Notes: generated by a model not told the origin, from the sequence alone. A stretch of 64,000 nucleotides of DNA from Hetaerina americana (GCA_022747635.1 JAKTNV010000005.1:33701792-33765791); one strand, 5' to 3'. Positions 13,263-26,265 are shown, counted from the first letter of the stretch. Program-made: numbers and translations.

Positions 13263-14411
13263 GGGGACATGGGGGTATAAGAAGACATCAGATATGGAAT
13301 TAGGGGATTAAATTTATCTGCTTCAAAACTTTCGCATGATTTCTCGTAAATCTGTATTTTATTTTGAAAACTGTCCATATTTATTGCGACTACGTTTTAA
13401 AAATCAACCACATTATTTTGATATACGATTGTGAGTGAATTTAATGTATTGTGCTTAACATAATGTCTCTTTGGGACCTCTAGATGACATGACGATAATA
13501 TACGGTCCCAAAATAGGATCTTTAGCAGAACACCAAGGTGTTTTAGACGTGTCAAAAGCAATGAATATAAGAGTAGCATACATTCCCACCACAAAGATTC
13601 CGTGCTGGAATAGGAAAAATGTTCATTTTTCTTTGTAATGAAAAAGTCTTTATTTCATGAAATAATTTAAATTTAAGGGTTTCCTTTACATTACCATTAT
13701 GGAAACGCGTTGAAAATTTATTTAAGTATATAGCATGTGTCATATTCCTGAGATGACTGTGGCAAGTTGTTTGGACGGGTTAACTGTCATAAGTCGGGAA
13801 AAGTTATATACCCGAGTAATTAGCGTCGTTTTAATCTATTGGTAGTAGAGTGCTGCCAATGACCGGCGGGTCCAAGCACAAAATTGAGTCCCTTTGTAAA
13901 AGCCATATTTTTATCCAGGCTGTCAATTTCTACCAAATCTTCAAGTGAATTCACGCGTTTACGCGTATTTACCCTCACGTACCAATTTCACCCTAAATTT
14001 CAGATTAGTATCTGTGGTTTTCAAGTCAAGGTATGAATATGACTGCAGTTTCAACTCAAATATTTATCGCAACCCATTTAGTGTTATTAATTTTGCGCGT
14101 AGATTGTTTTATTCTATTCGCCCAAAGTGACTAATTAGATAAATCGCTCTGATATGAAAATGTCAAATTTTAATAGTTGATTGTTCATTTTTTTTTCATT
14201 ATTAGCGAAGAATAATAATGTAAGGAAATGGCACTTTAAATGACCGTGATTCCGTGTTTTATTAGTTTTACAAAGGCTGTTTTAGTTTTCTTGAGGTTTA
14301 ATTATTTTTATTTCCATTTTTCTTCCTTTAATTACGTATGGATGATAAATTACGGTTTTACACAGAGGGGCCCAAGGATCGGTTGTTAGTAAGTTAGGCG
14401 TTAGCCCTCAC
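13263..14411. other. Region downstream of exon 2; next exon not found
   Basis: AT-rich sequence following the exon 2 donor on the minus strand, presumably the start of intron 2. I searched the minus strand for an acceptor followed by an open, GC-biased frame in the required phase and found none that is convincing. The small frames at 13397-13594 and 13552-13743 lack coding character. Confidence 0.5.
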
Positions 14412-15058
14412 CTTTCGCCCACGGACGCCGTGTAGGCGTAGAGCCAGCTCCCGGAATCGCAGTCCCAGTGCGGCGCGGACCACCTTCCGGGAGAGGTGAA
14501 GGTCGCCGACGGCGAGAAAGAGGCGTTCCCGGAGGCGGCCGCGCCACCGCCCGCCGAGTACCTCCCCCGCAACCCTGTCTCCCTCGCCGCCCCACCCCGT
14601 CCGCCATCCTCCTCGCCTTCCACCAACTCCGCCTCACCCTCTGCCGCGCCCACCTCCTCTCCGTCCTCCTCCTCACCGTCGACGGACGATGCTGAGGCGT
14701 AGCCCCACTCCTCGCCGGCCCAAACCCACCATACCGATCGATTAAGGACGGGGCCCGCACCGTAGAGGATTAGGTGCACGGGATCCTCCGACGATCCGCC
14801 AACCTCTCCCCCATTCTGACTTCCTCCTCCTCCCCCAGCTGCACCCACTCCTCCGCCTCCTCCACCCCTCCAGTAGCCCATTGCCTTGGGGACGGTGGTG
14901 GTCGCGAAGATGCCGGGGACGACGGCGCCCTCCATCACGTCCGTCACATGCGGCATCATGGATGCCCCGAGGAGGATCGCCCGGGCCAGCGATTGGAACA
15001 CTTGGTGGCACGAGTCACGGGAGAGGGAGTCCAACGCGGAGACCGCCTCCTCTGCCAC
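14412..15058 (-). CDS. Exon 2 of a secreted/receptor-like gene
   Basis: An internal exon of 647 bases on the minus strand. An acceptor (tactgatgcag) sits just before 15058, and the frame opens with VAEEAVSALDSLSRDSCHQV. It ends at 14412 with GAAAG then gtgagg, leaving two bases of a split codon. Its phase at the start (0) matches the end of exon 1. The segment order is an alpha-helical start, a glycine-rich linker, a short hydrophobic stretch (DPVHLILYGAGPVLNRS), an acidic low-complexity run, and a C-terminal motif RWSAPHWDCDSGSWLYAYTAS. Two N-glycosylation sequons are present (NRS, NAS), which fits an extracellular location. The W-x-x-P-x-x-x-C-x-x-G-x-W-L pattern recalls the Cache-type ectodomain of GPR158/CG31760-like orphan receptors. 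This is a memory-based resemblance, not a search result. The exon model is better supported than the family assignment. Confidence 0.6.
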
Positions 15059-18000
15059 CTGCATCAGTATTAGAACGAGGGATACATTAGGAACACATTT
15101 AAAAATATTTGCTTCATTTAAAAACATGTGCCTTTACTTTTTATTCAGTTTTTATGCATTTTAAGCCACTATATATCAACGTTCGAATCCATATTCGTGA
15201 GTTTTTTAACCGACCTTTTTCCATCATCAAACTTATATGATTATACGGACTAACCAGTGTATACTGAGCAAACCGATCTGACATTTTGCCTTCGCTTCTG
15301 TGGAGTCAGGATTCCAACATTAACGTTATGAACTACTAAAAAAATGACAATTTCGTTTTTAAACCTACTGTCGTGCCTGATTGGCCATGAAAATCATCAC
15401 ACAATGAACACTATTCTATTAGTTGAGGAATTATTGAAAATTATTTCGTTATTTGAAGGCATTATCATAATGTTAGGCTCTCGGTGTTTGTGTTACCTGG
15501 GGAGGCAAACATTAATACTTCCACCAATTAATAAGGTTGCAAAAAATACTTATTAAAAAGTTAATTATTTTTCTTTCCAAAATTTTTCTTAATGTGCCAC
15601 CGCCTGAAATAAAGGACGATACTTCTGTAACCGCCACACGTCCGATTAAATCATAATAAATAATACTAATACAATTTTTAAAATTCCCGAATTTACTTTT
15701 GATTTATTTGCAACACGGATGTAATTTTCAAACTCACATTTTTAGGAATTTTATGGTTCACGCTATCCGACTTCAACGCAGGAAATGTATTTTCAATAAT
15801 ATTTGTTAAGAACGTCTGTTCTGTCGTATACCCCTTATTTTTCTCTGTCCTAGGGAATATAGGTGTTATCATAACAAGAGGCACAACTAGTGGTAATTTT
15901 TATTATCTATGACTGCTGATGCGGATTTAAAAAGTATAGAATAACAGTTTTTCTGCTTTAATATCGGTAATATAGTATTGGTAATATTTGTGAAGTTCTT
16001 TGAGAAAATGGTCCAAATTGCCCGAACGAATGCAAGTGGGTATGCAATTAACAGTTCATAACTGTATTGCAAATGGCATAATTCACAGGATGTAGTTACA
16101 ATAGCGGAGACTGGATTTAGTGTTATATTGTATCGATTATCCACTTACATATTATATGTATATTGTTATATTTTTTACTTATATATATTTATAGTTTCAA
16201 TTTTACCATTGCGATATAATACAAATTTCCAATTGCATTTGAGTTTATTGGTACGCTTTGCAGATTCGTCTTTACAACGAAAGGACATATATTTCTACGC
16301 ATTTATCGTCGAATATTATTTCATGCACTTGGAATTTATAAAGTGATTTTATTTACGAATCTTTTCAGTGCTAAATTGGTGCCAAGAGTAGATTCTTGCT
16401 ATAGAAACAAGTAAAAAGGTCATTAAAATAGTAATATGTCCCTTGCTGATCGTCACCTTGGGAACGGAAACGACTAAAATTTTTAGAGTATTATTTCGTT
16501 AGCGTAACACGGAGAATATTTCACATTTACTACATACGTGTCTATAAAAAATTATGTCATTAATGTTTTTTACTCTTCCAAGTACAACGACAACATTTTA
16601 ATTCTAAATGAACACGTGGCGCGAGCTCAGTGGGAAAAATTTTTCTTTCGTTTTAAGACAGTCGTGGCCGCAATAATTCTCCCCAAAAATTACCCAATGG
16701 GGGAAAAGGCAACCTTTTTTCCTCTCCCTCCGAGAAGTAAACGAGTGAACCCTTATCGTAATATTGCAACGCGCATAAAAGCTCGACGGCAAAGAAGAAT
16801 AAAGGGTGAACGCAAACAAGCGGCTTCGTTCAACACAGCGCCCGCCTGGATGGGAATGCTTTTCTCTCTCTCTCTCTACGTTTTATTTTTGAAGCCACCT
16901 CACCACTCTCTTCCACCATCTCCCCCTCTCTCTCCATTCCCTCCATCCCAACTTCCCGTCCCCCACCCGTTTTCATCCAAAGACCTTTTTGTGTTTTTGT
17001 TTTCAGAATCCTTTTCACGGCACCTCGTACCCTCATCCATTCGCGCACCCTCCCTTCCCATATTTCACTCATAATCTCACACTTCAGAACTCATTCCAGG
17101 GTATCCCTTCCCGATGCAAAAATCCGCTCTGTTGAAGCCAGGCGGTGGCAGTTCGAATCAAAGATTCTTCTGGGGCAAAAGGATTTCGATCGCACCCCAA
17201 AAGTCGCTCTTGAATAATATTCGGGAATGATGTTTTCGACGGTGAAGTTGTGGAGTTTTCACGTGCACTAGAGGGCGTTTCGGTGCGTGTACTGTCCTAG
17301 AAATCCTTGTTAACCGTCGTCTTTATCTTTCACGACCTCGTTTTTACTTCCTTTATGTTTTTAAAAGAGTTTGACTGAAGGTATTACTAGTGAATGATTT
17401 CCTTGGAGCATTTCAAACTATGATGAACTCATAATTCTTTGTGGAAATACGGAGTTATTGAGGTAAATGTGGTTTCTCAAATTTTGAATTATCTTATGGT
17501 TTTGATCGTGGAACATAACTGTCATTGAAAGAGGTTGGATTTTTTATGACATTTCCACCGATTGTGAATTAATCGGTAGCAATTACGATGGGAAAATCTT
17601 TTGCACGTGATTTTAAAATTTGAACTTTAAGGAAGACCGTTCCGCCGTCGTAAAATGATAATGGAAGGGATATTAGGAGATATTTATATTCAATATGGTA
17701 AATATCCTGAAAGTATTGTGACGCATAATATTTAAATCAAGCTGGCCTTGTCAGGAAGGGAAATTATAACATAAACACAAAATTAATATAATTTCTTATG
17801 CTTGATTTTGAGACGTCAGTTCACGGAAAGTCGGCCGTGAGTTTGGTAGATTTTAGTAGCTTTTAATTTCTAACTATATTATTTTGAGTATAAAAAACAT
17901 AATTTTAAATTGAAGTAAACAATAAAGAATTAGAATTGTACCTTGGTAACAAAAATTATCTTTGTCAAGATACTTTAATTGCATTTCATATTAATTATGG

Positions 18001-19909
18001 GAATGCAAATGAAGTTTAAATGTTCAAACCCCGTACTCATCAAAAGTAACTGGCATAAAGGATTTTTGATTTTTGTCTTTATATGCTATTTTTATTGAAA
18101 GAAAATAATGGTATCAAATCTTTTCCGACTTTTACATTTTTTTTGTTCCGACTAGTGAATTTTAAATTACAAGGGTTGTCAGTCTCAATAACACAATAAA
18201 AATTATGCGTTTTTTCTAACAATAAATGAATTTTTTTAGATGTAAGACCAACTAATTCTTATGCTTAGAAAATTTACCAATATAATGTATACTAAACCTT
18301 ATTCGACTTTTTCTTTTTTCTAAAATATGCAATCTGCATGTAGTTTCTCATCCTCCAAAATGCACTTTTCGGTACGCATAAGCATGGTTTAAATTTAGGG
18401 TGATCTAACTCGGATAAAAACTTGTATTCATAGCCCCTGAATTATCAATAAATTAATTGCACTTTTTGTTGGATAACATTTCTAGCAGAGAATCCCGATG
18501 GAAAAGGTTTTCTTTAAAGTTATATCAGTTGAATAAAGATATTCCTTATACAAGTAATATATTTTCCTCTTCTATTCATGAATTTAACATTCCCTTCGTT
18601 TCCGTGAAAACAGAAAAGGCTCTGAATTTAAATGGCTCGACGTAATGGTTAAAATTTAACGTATAAAAATTTCTCAATTGAATAAGAATTTTTAATTTAA
18701 ATTTTTATGTTTCTGTTCATGTTTGAATCCGTGAAAACCTATTTTGAAGTCAACATTAATTTTGATTTTCTGCGGGTGAAATTTTTATTTTTTCGTTAGT
18801 TGACTTTTTGAGGTTTTATAGTGTACATTAATTTCATAAAAGTCTGACCTGTGGCATCCGTTACAGTGGGAATAATGAAATACTATATCAATATAACCGT
18901 TGATGAATAGAGCCTTTGACTAGTCTCAGACAGAACATTACCTTTTTTGTAATTTTGAAAGACCATAAACGTGTTAAGTTTCGTCGACAAAAACACAAAA
19001 CTCGAGCAAAGTTTAAATATATTTGATGCTCCTCTGAATTTTTGGTTGACTATGCTTGGTTAATGACCACTTAATGATTATAAAATATATGGCGTTCTAG
19101 TTTATCACTAATATGCAGTAATATTTTGATACTTTGGGAAAGGTCAATTGTTCATTTATTTGAATTTCTTGGGAGAGAACAGATTATATATATTGGTGTT
19201 CATTATTAATGATCAAATTAACTGTTGCACGCATTTTTTAAAGAATTAGTGCTTACGATTTCTTTAAATGTCATCTTAATTTTCTACGGTAATTAGAAAT
19301 CAGCAGCAGGTTGACGCCTTTGTCCAATCAAAAAATGCATGAAATATTCCTCAACATTTTCTCGCTTATAAATAGATTTTTGCATTTTAGCACTTATAAA
19401 ATCCAGAATACGTTGATATCAGCTGACTGTTCGTAAAATCTTCTCTTTTTGATTATTTTTATTGTAAAATAAGTTTTAAAATGGAAAAATTGTTCTGTTT
19501 TAAAGAATATGAATATTTTTACGACCCAGGGAAAGATAAATCAATATTGTTTTTAAATTTAACTTTGAACATACTCTGTAATTATATCGCATTTCGCCGC
19601 TTAACGAAATGACTTATAATTGCGAACCGCGTTGGTACCAGTACCAATAGCTTTCCTGTGAAATAGCACTATTTTTCCTTTTCGATTAATACATCAATCC
19701 GCTCATTTAACCCATTTTACATTTAACACACTGCCGGAAACTTAGTTTTTTGAGACATTGTGTTTAGACATTTCGAACTTCGGAAAGTCCAACCCTTTAT
19801 CCGTTCCCTTTATCCAGTCCAGTCCCTTTATCGTTCCCAATTTCGCGCGCCAACAACCCAGTTGCTGTCAAAGGAAGACCCGCCGCGGTTCCTACAGTCC
19901 TCCGCCCAC
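15059..19909 (-). other. Intron 1 of the secreted/receptor-like gene
   Basis: AT-rich, 4851 bases, bounded by gt...ag on the minus strand (donor AAG then gtgggc at 19910/19909; acceptor tgatgcag before 15058). One pyrimidine-rich block lies at about 16860-17060, which produces overlapping chance ORFs on both strands (16538-17074 plus, 16830-17072 minus). No transposon with recognisable coding sequence was seen in it. Confidence 0.55.
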
Positions 19910-20251
19910 CTTGGCCATCCGGATTGCGGACGGTGGGACAACTCTCGAGGTCAGCTCGACTCCCTCGAGGGGAATGGGGGTACAGGCGGGTCCGCCGGTC
20001 ATCTCTCCCCACGGCAAGCCCATCTCCATTGCCTCGAGCACCGACTCCAGCCTTGCCTCGCCCGGGGCCGCGGGGGGGAGGTTGCCGCTGTCCCCTGGGA
20101 CCGCGTCGTTGTCATCCTCTGCCCCCGACACGTGGGGGACGCCGCTGGCGTTGGCCCGCGTCGCCGCGAGGGAGTCCGCTGAGAGGGAGAGGAGGAGGGC
20201 GGCGACGGCGGTCAGGGCCGCCGCGCCCCTCGGCGACCTCCCCGGCATCAT
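19910..20251 (-). CDS. Exon 1 with signal peptide of the secreted/receptor-like gene
   Basis: The first coding exon, on the minus strand, with 114 codons. It starts at a double ATG and opens MMPGRSPRGAAALTAVAALL. That is a basic N-region, a hydrophobic core of about 15 residues and small residues (ADSLA, then ATRA) at a likely cleavage site near residue 29. The mature part contains one N-glycosylation sequon (NAS) and is rich in acidic and proline residues. The exon ends exactly on a codon (IRMAK) at a canonical donor AAG/gtgggc, in phase 0, which matches exon 2. Base composition is much more GC-rich than the surrounding DNA, as in exon 2. The second ATG three bases downstream is an equally possible start. 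The open frame continues only five codons past the donor before a stop, which supports splicing there. Confidence 0.62.
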
Positions 20252-20922
20252 TACCGCGGGCGCCGCCGTACGGAGGCCCTGCGGTCGGATGAGCCGGGGA
20301 ACGGGTGGGGGATCGCAGGTGACATCTCAGGGCGGCTCAACCGCTCAGGTCACGGTCAGATTTCCTGGGGTGGAAGAAATGAGAAGGGTGTTAATGTAAA
20401 TAAACAAAAATAAGTACTGATTCGTGCCGCTTTCCATCGAGTATATTTTTATTTGTTGTGACTTCGGGTTCACGCTCATATTTTTAGGTTGATTTTCATC
20501 GGCCTTACGCGGTTTGTCTTTGCCTCATTTCCCCAAGATTTATTTACGACGCCCGAGCAACAATAGCAATATCTTTGCCGTGACTTGACCTGCATGGCGC
20601 CCGAAAACCTTATCTTCGATTCTATAATTTAATGAAGTAGCCGAACACGACAATAATTGCCAGATATATGTATGGATGCATATATGGGCACGAATGTTTT
20701 TGTAAACGAGCTACTATACATTAAAATGAATAAATACACTTACATTACTGAATATATGGCCGGTGCTCTAAAATCCCCGCCCCCTCATTATGGTTACTGG
20801 TGGGATATTGTGTGGCTGTATGTGTAAAATATTATCAAACAAAAAATAGGAAAGAGAGAAATACGACGATATAATATATATGTGTGTGTGTGTTTTACAT
20901 AGGAAATTTATTTAATAATGTA
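20252..20922 (-). promoter_or_regulatory. Upstream/5' UTR region of the receptor-like gene
   Basis: GC-rich sequence continues upstream of the start codon to about 20380, then becomes AT-rich. A possible 3' splice site (ccgaccgcag, exon starting at 20278) would place a short piece of 5' UTR directly before the ATG, with the promoter further upstream, perhaps in the CpG-rich block at 24.7-25.2 kb. Alternatively transcription starts here. No TATA box is convincing. The overlapping plus-strand frame 19758-20399 is taken as a shadow of exon 1. Confidence 0.35.
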
Positions 20923-22238
20923 CAGGTTCGTCCGGAAAATAAGTGTACTGAGCTCAGGAAAAAAAATGTATTGCACTTTTACATATATTAAGCTAATATT
21001 CCTCAAAATAGGACCCTTGTGAGTCGATACACTTGTTCCAGCGGCGTTCCCATTCCTGGAACGCTCCCGCGAGGGCATCATCGGGAACCTCTCGAAGACA
21101 CGTCGTCACGGCCTCTTTGACGGCGCCCAAAGTCCCGTATCGCGTTCCTTTCAAACTCCTCTTTATCTTCGGGAACAGAAAGAAGTCCGGTGGTGCCAAG
21201 TCCGGGCTGTAGGGCGGGTGCGGCAGCGTTGCCACGCCGTGCTTGGCCAAGAAGTCCGACACGACAAGCGCGGTGTGAGACGGCGCATTGTCGTGATGCA
21301 GCCGCCAGATGTTTTTGATCGCTGGCCGGACGCGGGCGACTCGTTTTCGAAGCCTGTAGAGCACTTGGACGTAAAATGCAGCATTTACAGTTTGTCGTTC
21401 AGGCACAAATTCGTAGTGGACGACTCCCCTTTTGTCAAAAAAGACAATGAGCATCGCCTTGATCCGAGATTTGCTCATGCGAGCTTTCTTTTGACGGGGT
21501 GATGATGGGGTGTGCCACTCCGCACTTTGTCTCTTCGACTCCGGGTCGTACTCAAAGATCCACGTCTCGTCACCCGAAACAACGTTCTCTAAAAAATGTG
21601 GATCATTTTTGCAGTGATCCGCAAGTTGTGTCGCGATTTCCAAACGATTGAGTCTTTGATCATCACTGAGCACTTTCGGCACCAACTTTGCACAAATTTT
21701 TCGCATCTTTAATTGCTCCCTAATAATCTCGTGCACTATTGTTTTTGGCACATTACACTGCTCTGCTATCATCCGAACACTAAGACGACGATCAGAGTTC
21801 AGTACATCGCGAACTTTTCGCACATTTTCGTCGGTGAGTGTCGTTGATGGGCGTCCAGGCCGTGGTTCGTCGTCGACCGCTTCTCTGCCCTCCGCGAACA
21901 TCTTGTCCCACCGAAAGATCATGTTTCTGGACATGGCTGACTCCCCGTAAGCCTGGTTAATCATACCGACAGTTTAGGTAGACGATTTCCCAAGCTTTAC
22001 CGCAAATTTGATGGAATAACGCTGCTCCAAAAACTTCGGCATCGCGTTCCGCGACGTGGGTCGAGCGTGGAGGTTCGCGTTAACAGAGCTCCTCACTACA
22101 CCAGAGCTCAGAGCCGACTGCCTTTTTCAGCGTCGCTTGCCAACATTCCCCCCTCCAATTGCAGCCCGTCGGAGCGGTGCTGGGCGCGCCTGGAGCGGCG
22201 GGAAAAAATCAGTACACTTATTTTCCGGACGAACCCTG
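20923..22238 (-). mobile_element. Nearly complete mariner transposon
   Basis: A 1316-base element flanked by TA on both sides (20921-20922 and 22239-22240), the target duplication expected for mariner. The left end (20923-20951) and right end (22209-22238) form about 30-base terminal inverted repeats with the core ttcgtccggaaaataagtg. The left copy lacks one G of the GGG present in the right copy; otherwise the ends match exactly. The interior is a single transposase gene on the minus strand with short untranslated flanks. The length is normal for mariner (about 1.3 kb). The matching ends and nearly open gene indicate a fairly recent insertion, about 0.7 kb upstream of the receptor-like gene's first coding exon. 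Confidence 0.95.
20993..22042 (-). pseudogene. Mariner transposase (D,D34D) with one nonsense codon
   Basis: Cut-and-paste transposase of the mariner family. The full frame from the ATG at 22042 spans 349 codon positions, normal for the family, and opens MPKFLEQRYSIKFAVKLGKS. A TAA stop replaces codon 23 (21974-21976); the frame then stays open from an internal ATG at 21964 to 20993 (323 residues). Domains: two helix-turn-helix DNA-binding motifs in the first ~115 residues, the linker VPKVLS, and then the catalytic core. The catalytic aspartates are in SGDETWIF, HHDNAPSH and APPDFFLF; 92 and 34 residues separate them, as in mariner. All three are intact. The internal ATG would remove part of the first DNA-binding motif, so the copy is probably inactive as it stands. 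Confidence 0.93.
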
Positions 22239-25200
22239 TAACTTAAATAAAGATTTTATTTGTATTTAAACCCAGGTGGATCTGGGAATCGCCATTTTCT
22301 GGTCCACATTTTTTCAAAATTTAGCAATGAATAAGGTTTACGATTGTTAATGAATATCTGTAAATAGAAGATTTCTGGAAAACTATAATTAGTGGTAAGC
22401 ATGGAACAAACTTCCGTTTACCGATTCCGACAATTGTGGAACGTAAAATTCAACATAAAAGAGTCCATGTGAAACTATTTTTGTTGGCAATTTTTTTCGT
22501 GCGAACAATTTTGAAGTTTAAGGCGCATTTATAACATATTTTTCATCTTTTTCATCAGCACGCACGGAGAAAAAAAGCTAGCCAAAGAGCTCAAATTTCT
22601 ATCCGCCACCACTGGCCTTTACCACATTAATGTTGTCACCGCCGTTCCCATTACAGAGGGCAACCTGTTTGACGGATTCGTCAATTGATTCAGTCACTCA
22701 GTGTTCTGTCATGCATCCGTCGCTCTTCCTTGACTTCATCTCCCATCCCCAATCCTCGTTTCAGTCAAACACTCCCTATCCCACTCGCCTCCGTTCCATA
22801 ATATTCCTTAAGCGGCGGCATATCCTTCTTTCACTCTCTTGCGCACTGACCCAAAGCCTCCAGCCCCAATACCTTCCCTGACACCTATCTCTCCCTCTTC
22901 CGTGGGAAGTGTGACGCAGAGAGGAAAAACAAGTGAGGAAATACAATTACAAGAGATTGGCTCCCCGTCCGCCCGTCCTCAACCCCTCACCGAAAACCTT
23001 CTGTCTCTATCTCTCTCTGCTGTTCCTCCCATGGCAACCAAATTAAAAATGGAATAACGAAAATGAACGCGTGACCTCTGGAATCGACTTCCTGGGTTTT
23101 GTTCTTTTTCAAATCAAACTCTCCCTCCTCCATCCGTCCTTTATCCCCTTCACTCATCCTTCCCTTCCACCAATGTTGGGCTTTCCTTTTTGTTAACTCT
23201 TTACTCCCCGAAAGAACTCAGTTTACGCATTTCTCCGCCAAGTCGTATTGTTCAAATATCCGACAACAACCTTATTTTCTCCTCTACCAACCACCTACCA
23301 CCTCCCGTACCACCCTAGTAATAAATGAATACTTAAATGAGTTATTAATTTTGTCTAGCGTTTGTTTAAAAAGGTAGGTAAAACTCATCTGCAACAAGGA
23401 ACAATGATCAAGTAACTGCTGTAACACGAGCTCGTAGTGCTCCTAGATGAACTTCTGAAATCCCTCTGAATTTACATTCGTACTTCATAATGTTTGCTTA
23501 CTAAGGTTGAAAATATGCCTATAAAAATGATTGTCGACTAGACCAATTTCATTAATTTGATTTTTTAGCCCCATCAGATCAAATTGCACACATCGACAAC
23601 GAATAAAACAGTGTTTTTTTATTTAATTCAAGGGCACCGCAAAAGTATCAAATATTTAGAGCTTAACGTTTTCGTGAAAATGCAAATACTGATGTTGTTT
23701 TGGCCCTTTATATTTCAATGAATTGTTTTCGCTTCGTGACTTATGATCAATGCATGATTTTCGTTCACTAAAAATGGTAGAAACTACTACCGGTTAGGAT
23801 TAGCTGCCTTTCTCTTTCCCTTACACCTAACCATGATTCAGTGATGCTTCGACGGGTTGATGAACCGATGTGGGTATATAACCGTATTTTTCTCATTTTT
23901 TTTGTTTGATAATATTTTACATTACATCCACGTACATACTATATACATCATAACGATTGTGTTAAACGTATTATTTTAGAATAGTTATCAATATTATTAT
24001 CCCCATTAATATGGGTTATTTCTTAGTCCAATTGAATTAATTGTTTGTACTGACTATTTTTTTAAACAAATAATTTTGTGAGATGATCGTAACGATATTT
24101 ATTTTGTTTGCGTAATAGACTCGTTTCCCTGGGAAACTAACAACGTAATCAGATATTTAGTGCAATAGCCCTCCTTCTTTGGGTTAGAGATATATTAAAG
24201 ATTGACATTTTACCCCACCGTCACCTCGATTCTGATCCTGGAAGTATTTGTTCTGAATGGAACTTTTCGTAATGGTCACGAAATACATTAATAATTGTAT
24301 GAAATTGTTATTTTGTTTGCGTACTTTAAACCAATCGAAGAACTCAAAGGAACCGTGGTGAATGCCAAAAATGTAACTTTAGCGGAGTATTTTGTTGATT
24401 TGAACACAAATACGGGACTTTCACAACGTAAAATTTATTGTCCTTGACCAAAAAACTTTTTTCATGCATAATCTCTCATTCCATTTGTGAACTTCAAATT
24501 TAAAGCTGCGGATGAGTGGAGAGCCTTTTATCGGCATGCCTCAAAAATGATTTCGTAAGTTATGTTTAGTCTATTCTTTCAATTAAAGAAGAATACTACT
24601 ATAGCATTAAATTTAAGGAAAGGGGAACGTCAATTAGTCGAATACAACATAAGGACGAAAAATAACTGTAACTCTCTAGTCTCTGAACACCACCAAGTTG
24701 TCAAATAGTTTTCAACGAAAATATGCGCGTGAGAGCATTGATGAAATCTCTCGCACGCATTCTCGCTGGTGGGGTGGCGAACGGTTATCGTATTGTAGCA
24801 GGGGTGAGACTCAGCCAGCAAGCATCAAGGCGCACGAAGTGAGAGCGCGTATCAGTTCAAAGGCCCCACTCTCTGCTTAAAACATCATACCTCCGCCCCG
24901 ATGTCGGGAGAGCTCCTCTTCCTTCGCTTGCTCCTGGAATTTCGTGCCATCGCGTGTGAAATCATTACGGTCAACCGATAGGGAAGCGAACGCGTGAGCA
25001 ACATGCGAACGAACGCCCGACTCCACGGTAAGATCAGAGTAGGAATTTTTCGCTCATTCGCCCGGGGCCCATTCACTTTGCACGCCCCCGCGTGGCTGCA
25101 GACGCGAGCGGGCGTGCCTTGTCTGGACCGACACTACGGCAGCGTGGCGGATCGAATCGTTGTTCCTGAGAAACAGCGATATACACAGTTTGGAAATGGA

Positions 25201-26088
25201 ACGAAAAAATAAGAGTAGGAAACGTAAAGGTGATTTAGCTTATGGGAATTTCCGCACGCATTTCTGTGGCTGAAATCCAAAATGGAAGAAACATTGAGTA
25301 AATTTCAATGAAAAGAGACTCCCTCCAACCTACTGGGAGATTTTGCGGCTTCAAACAGTGACGTAGGCACAAAAAATCGTTAACTTAGCAATCGATTGCA
25401 TCGGAAATGGATTCCGTGAGCACTGCTTGTAAAAGGCTCGCCGGCCTTAAATGGCTACATCTCTTTGTTCATGAATTGAGAACAAGAATTCGAAAAAATT
25501 TGTTTTTTTATGTAATAGCAGTTAAACAACACTTGGAATGAGAAGTGTTTGCATTCCATTCCAAAACTAATCATTACGTTAGGAGAACAATAGTCTACTA
25601 CCCGCCCTGACTTTTTGAACGGTTTAAAAATGAATTTACTTATTACTTGAGGAATGGAACGAATTTTCGTTATCAAAAAGCCTCTCATGTTTGTTATGAA
25701 CACATATCAACATACTTTTGTTATAATTGGCGAATTTCTTTATTATATGGCGCACATAAATAATTATCTTAGTGGGGCATTATTATCGAAGTTGTAGATC
25801 ACCATTGATTCATCGTATTGAATGGGAAGCATAAGAAGGCGAACTTTAATCATCGTTTACCATAATAATCAAAGTGGTGTATGGTACTCCGAGAAGGAAA
25901 GGGAATGTAGAAACTACCCGAAAATTTCAAATAAAATTCTGAAGGAAAAAGAAAATTAAGATGGTACGATGACGAAGACTAAATGGAGAACTGGGGACAT
26001 AATCGATTACGACAATAACTTAAGATTATAAAAAGTTGTTAAATTTGATTCAAAGTCAGTGATAGAGCAAATTCGCTAAATTGCACAA
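22239..26088. other. Intergenic DNA with a polypyrimidine block and a CpG-rich block
   Basis: A C/T-rich stretch at about 22630-23200 gives several proline/serine-rich frames without domains. A CpG-dense block at about 24720-25200 contains overlapping frames on both strands and could be a distant promoter or 5' exon of the minus-strand gene. That is inference only. The rest is AT-rich with no recognisable feature. Confidence 0.45.
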
Positions 26089-26181
26089 TTATATATATAT
26101 ATACCTGTATGTATATATATATACATACATATGCTATATATATATGTATATATACATATATATGCATATTGCTATATATAC

Positions 26182-26254
<73 letters not shown>

Positions 26255-26265
26255 CACACCCGAAT
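26089..26265. repeat. TA-rich compound microsatellite
   Basis: Imperfect TATATGTA/TATACATA repeats merge into an uninterrupted (TA)n tract (about 26180-26243). Tyrosine/isoleucine reading frames on both strands here are artefacts of the repeat. Confidence 0.95.

Noticed and set aside
14468..15164. Several plus-strand frames over exon 2
   Set aside because: They mirror the glycine-rich and acidic repeats of the minus-strand exon and have no domains.
19758..20399. 213-codon plus-strand frame
   Set aside because: It overlaps the minus-strand exon 1, which has a signal peptide and splice donor. The plus frame is a GC-composition shadow.
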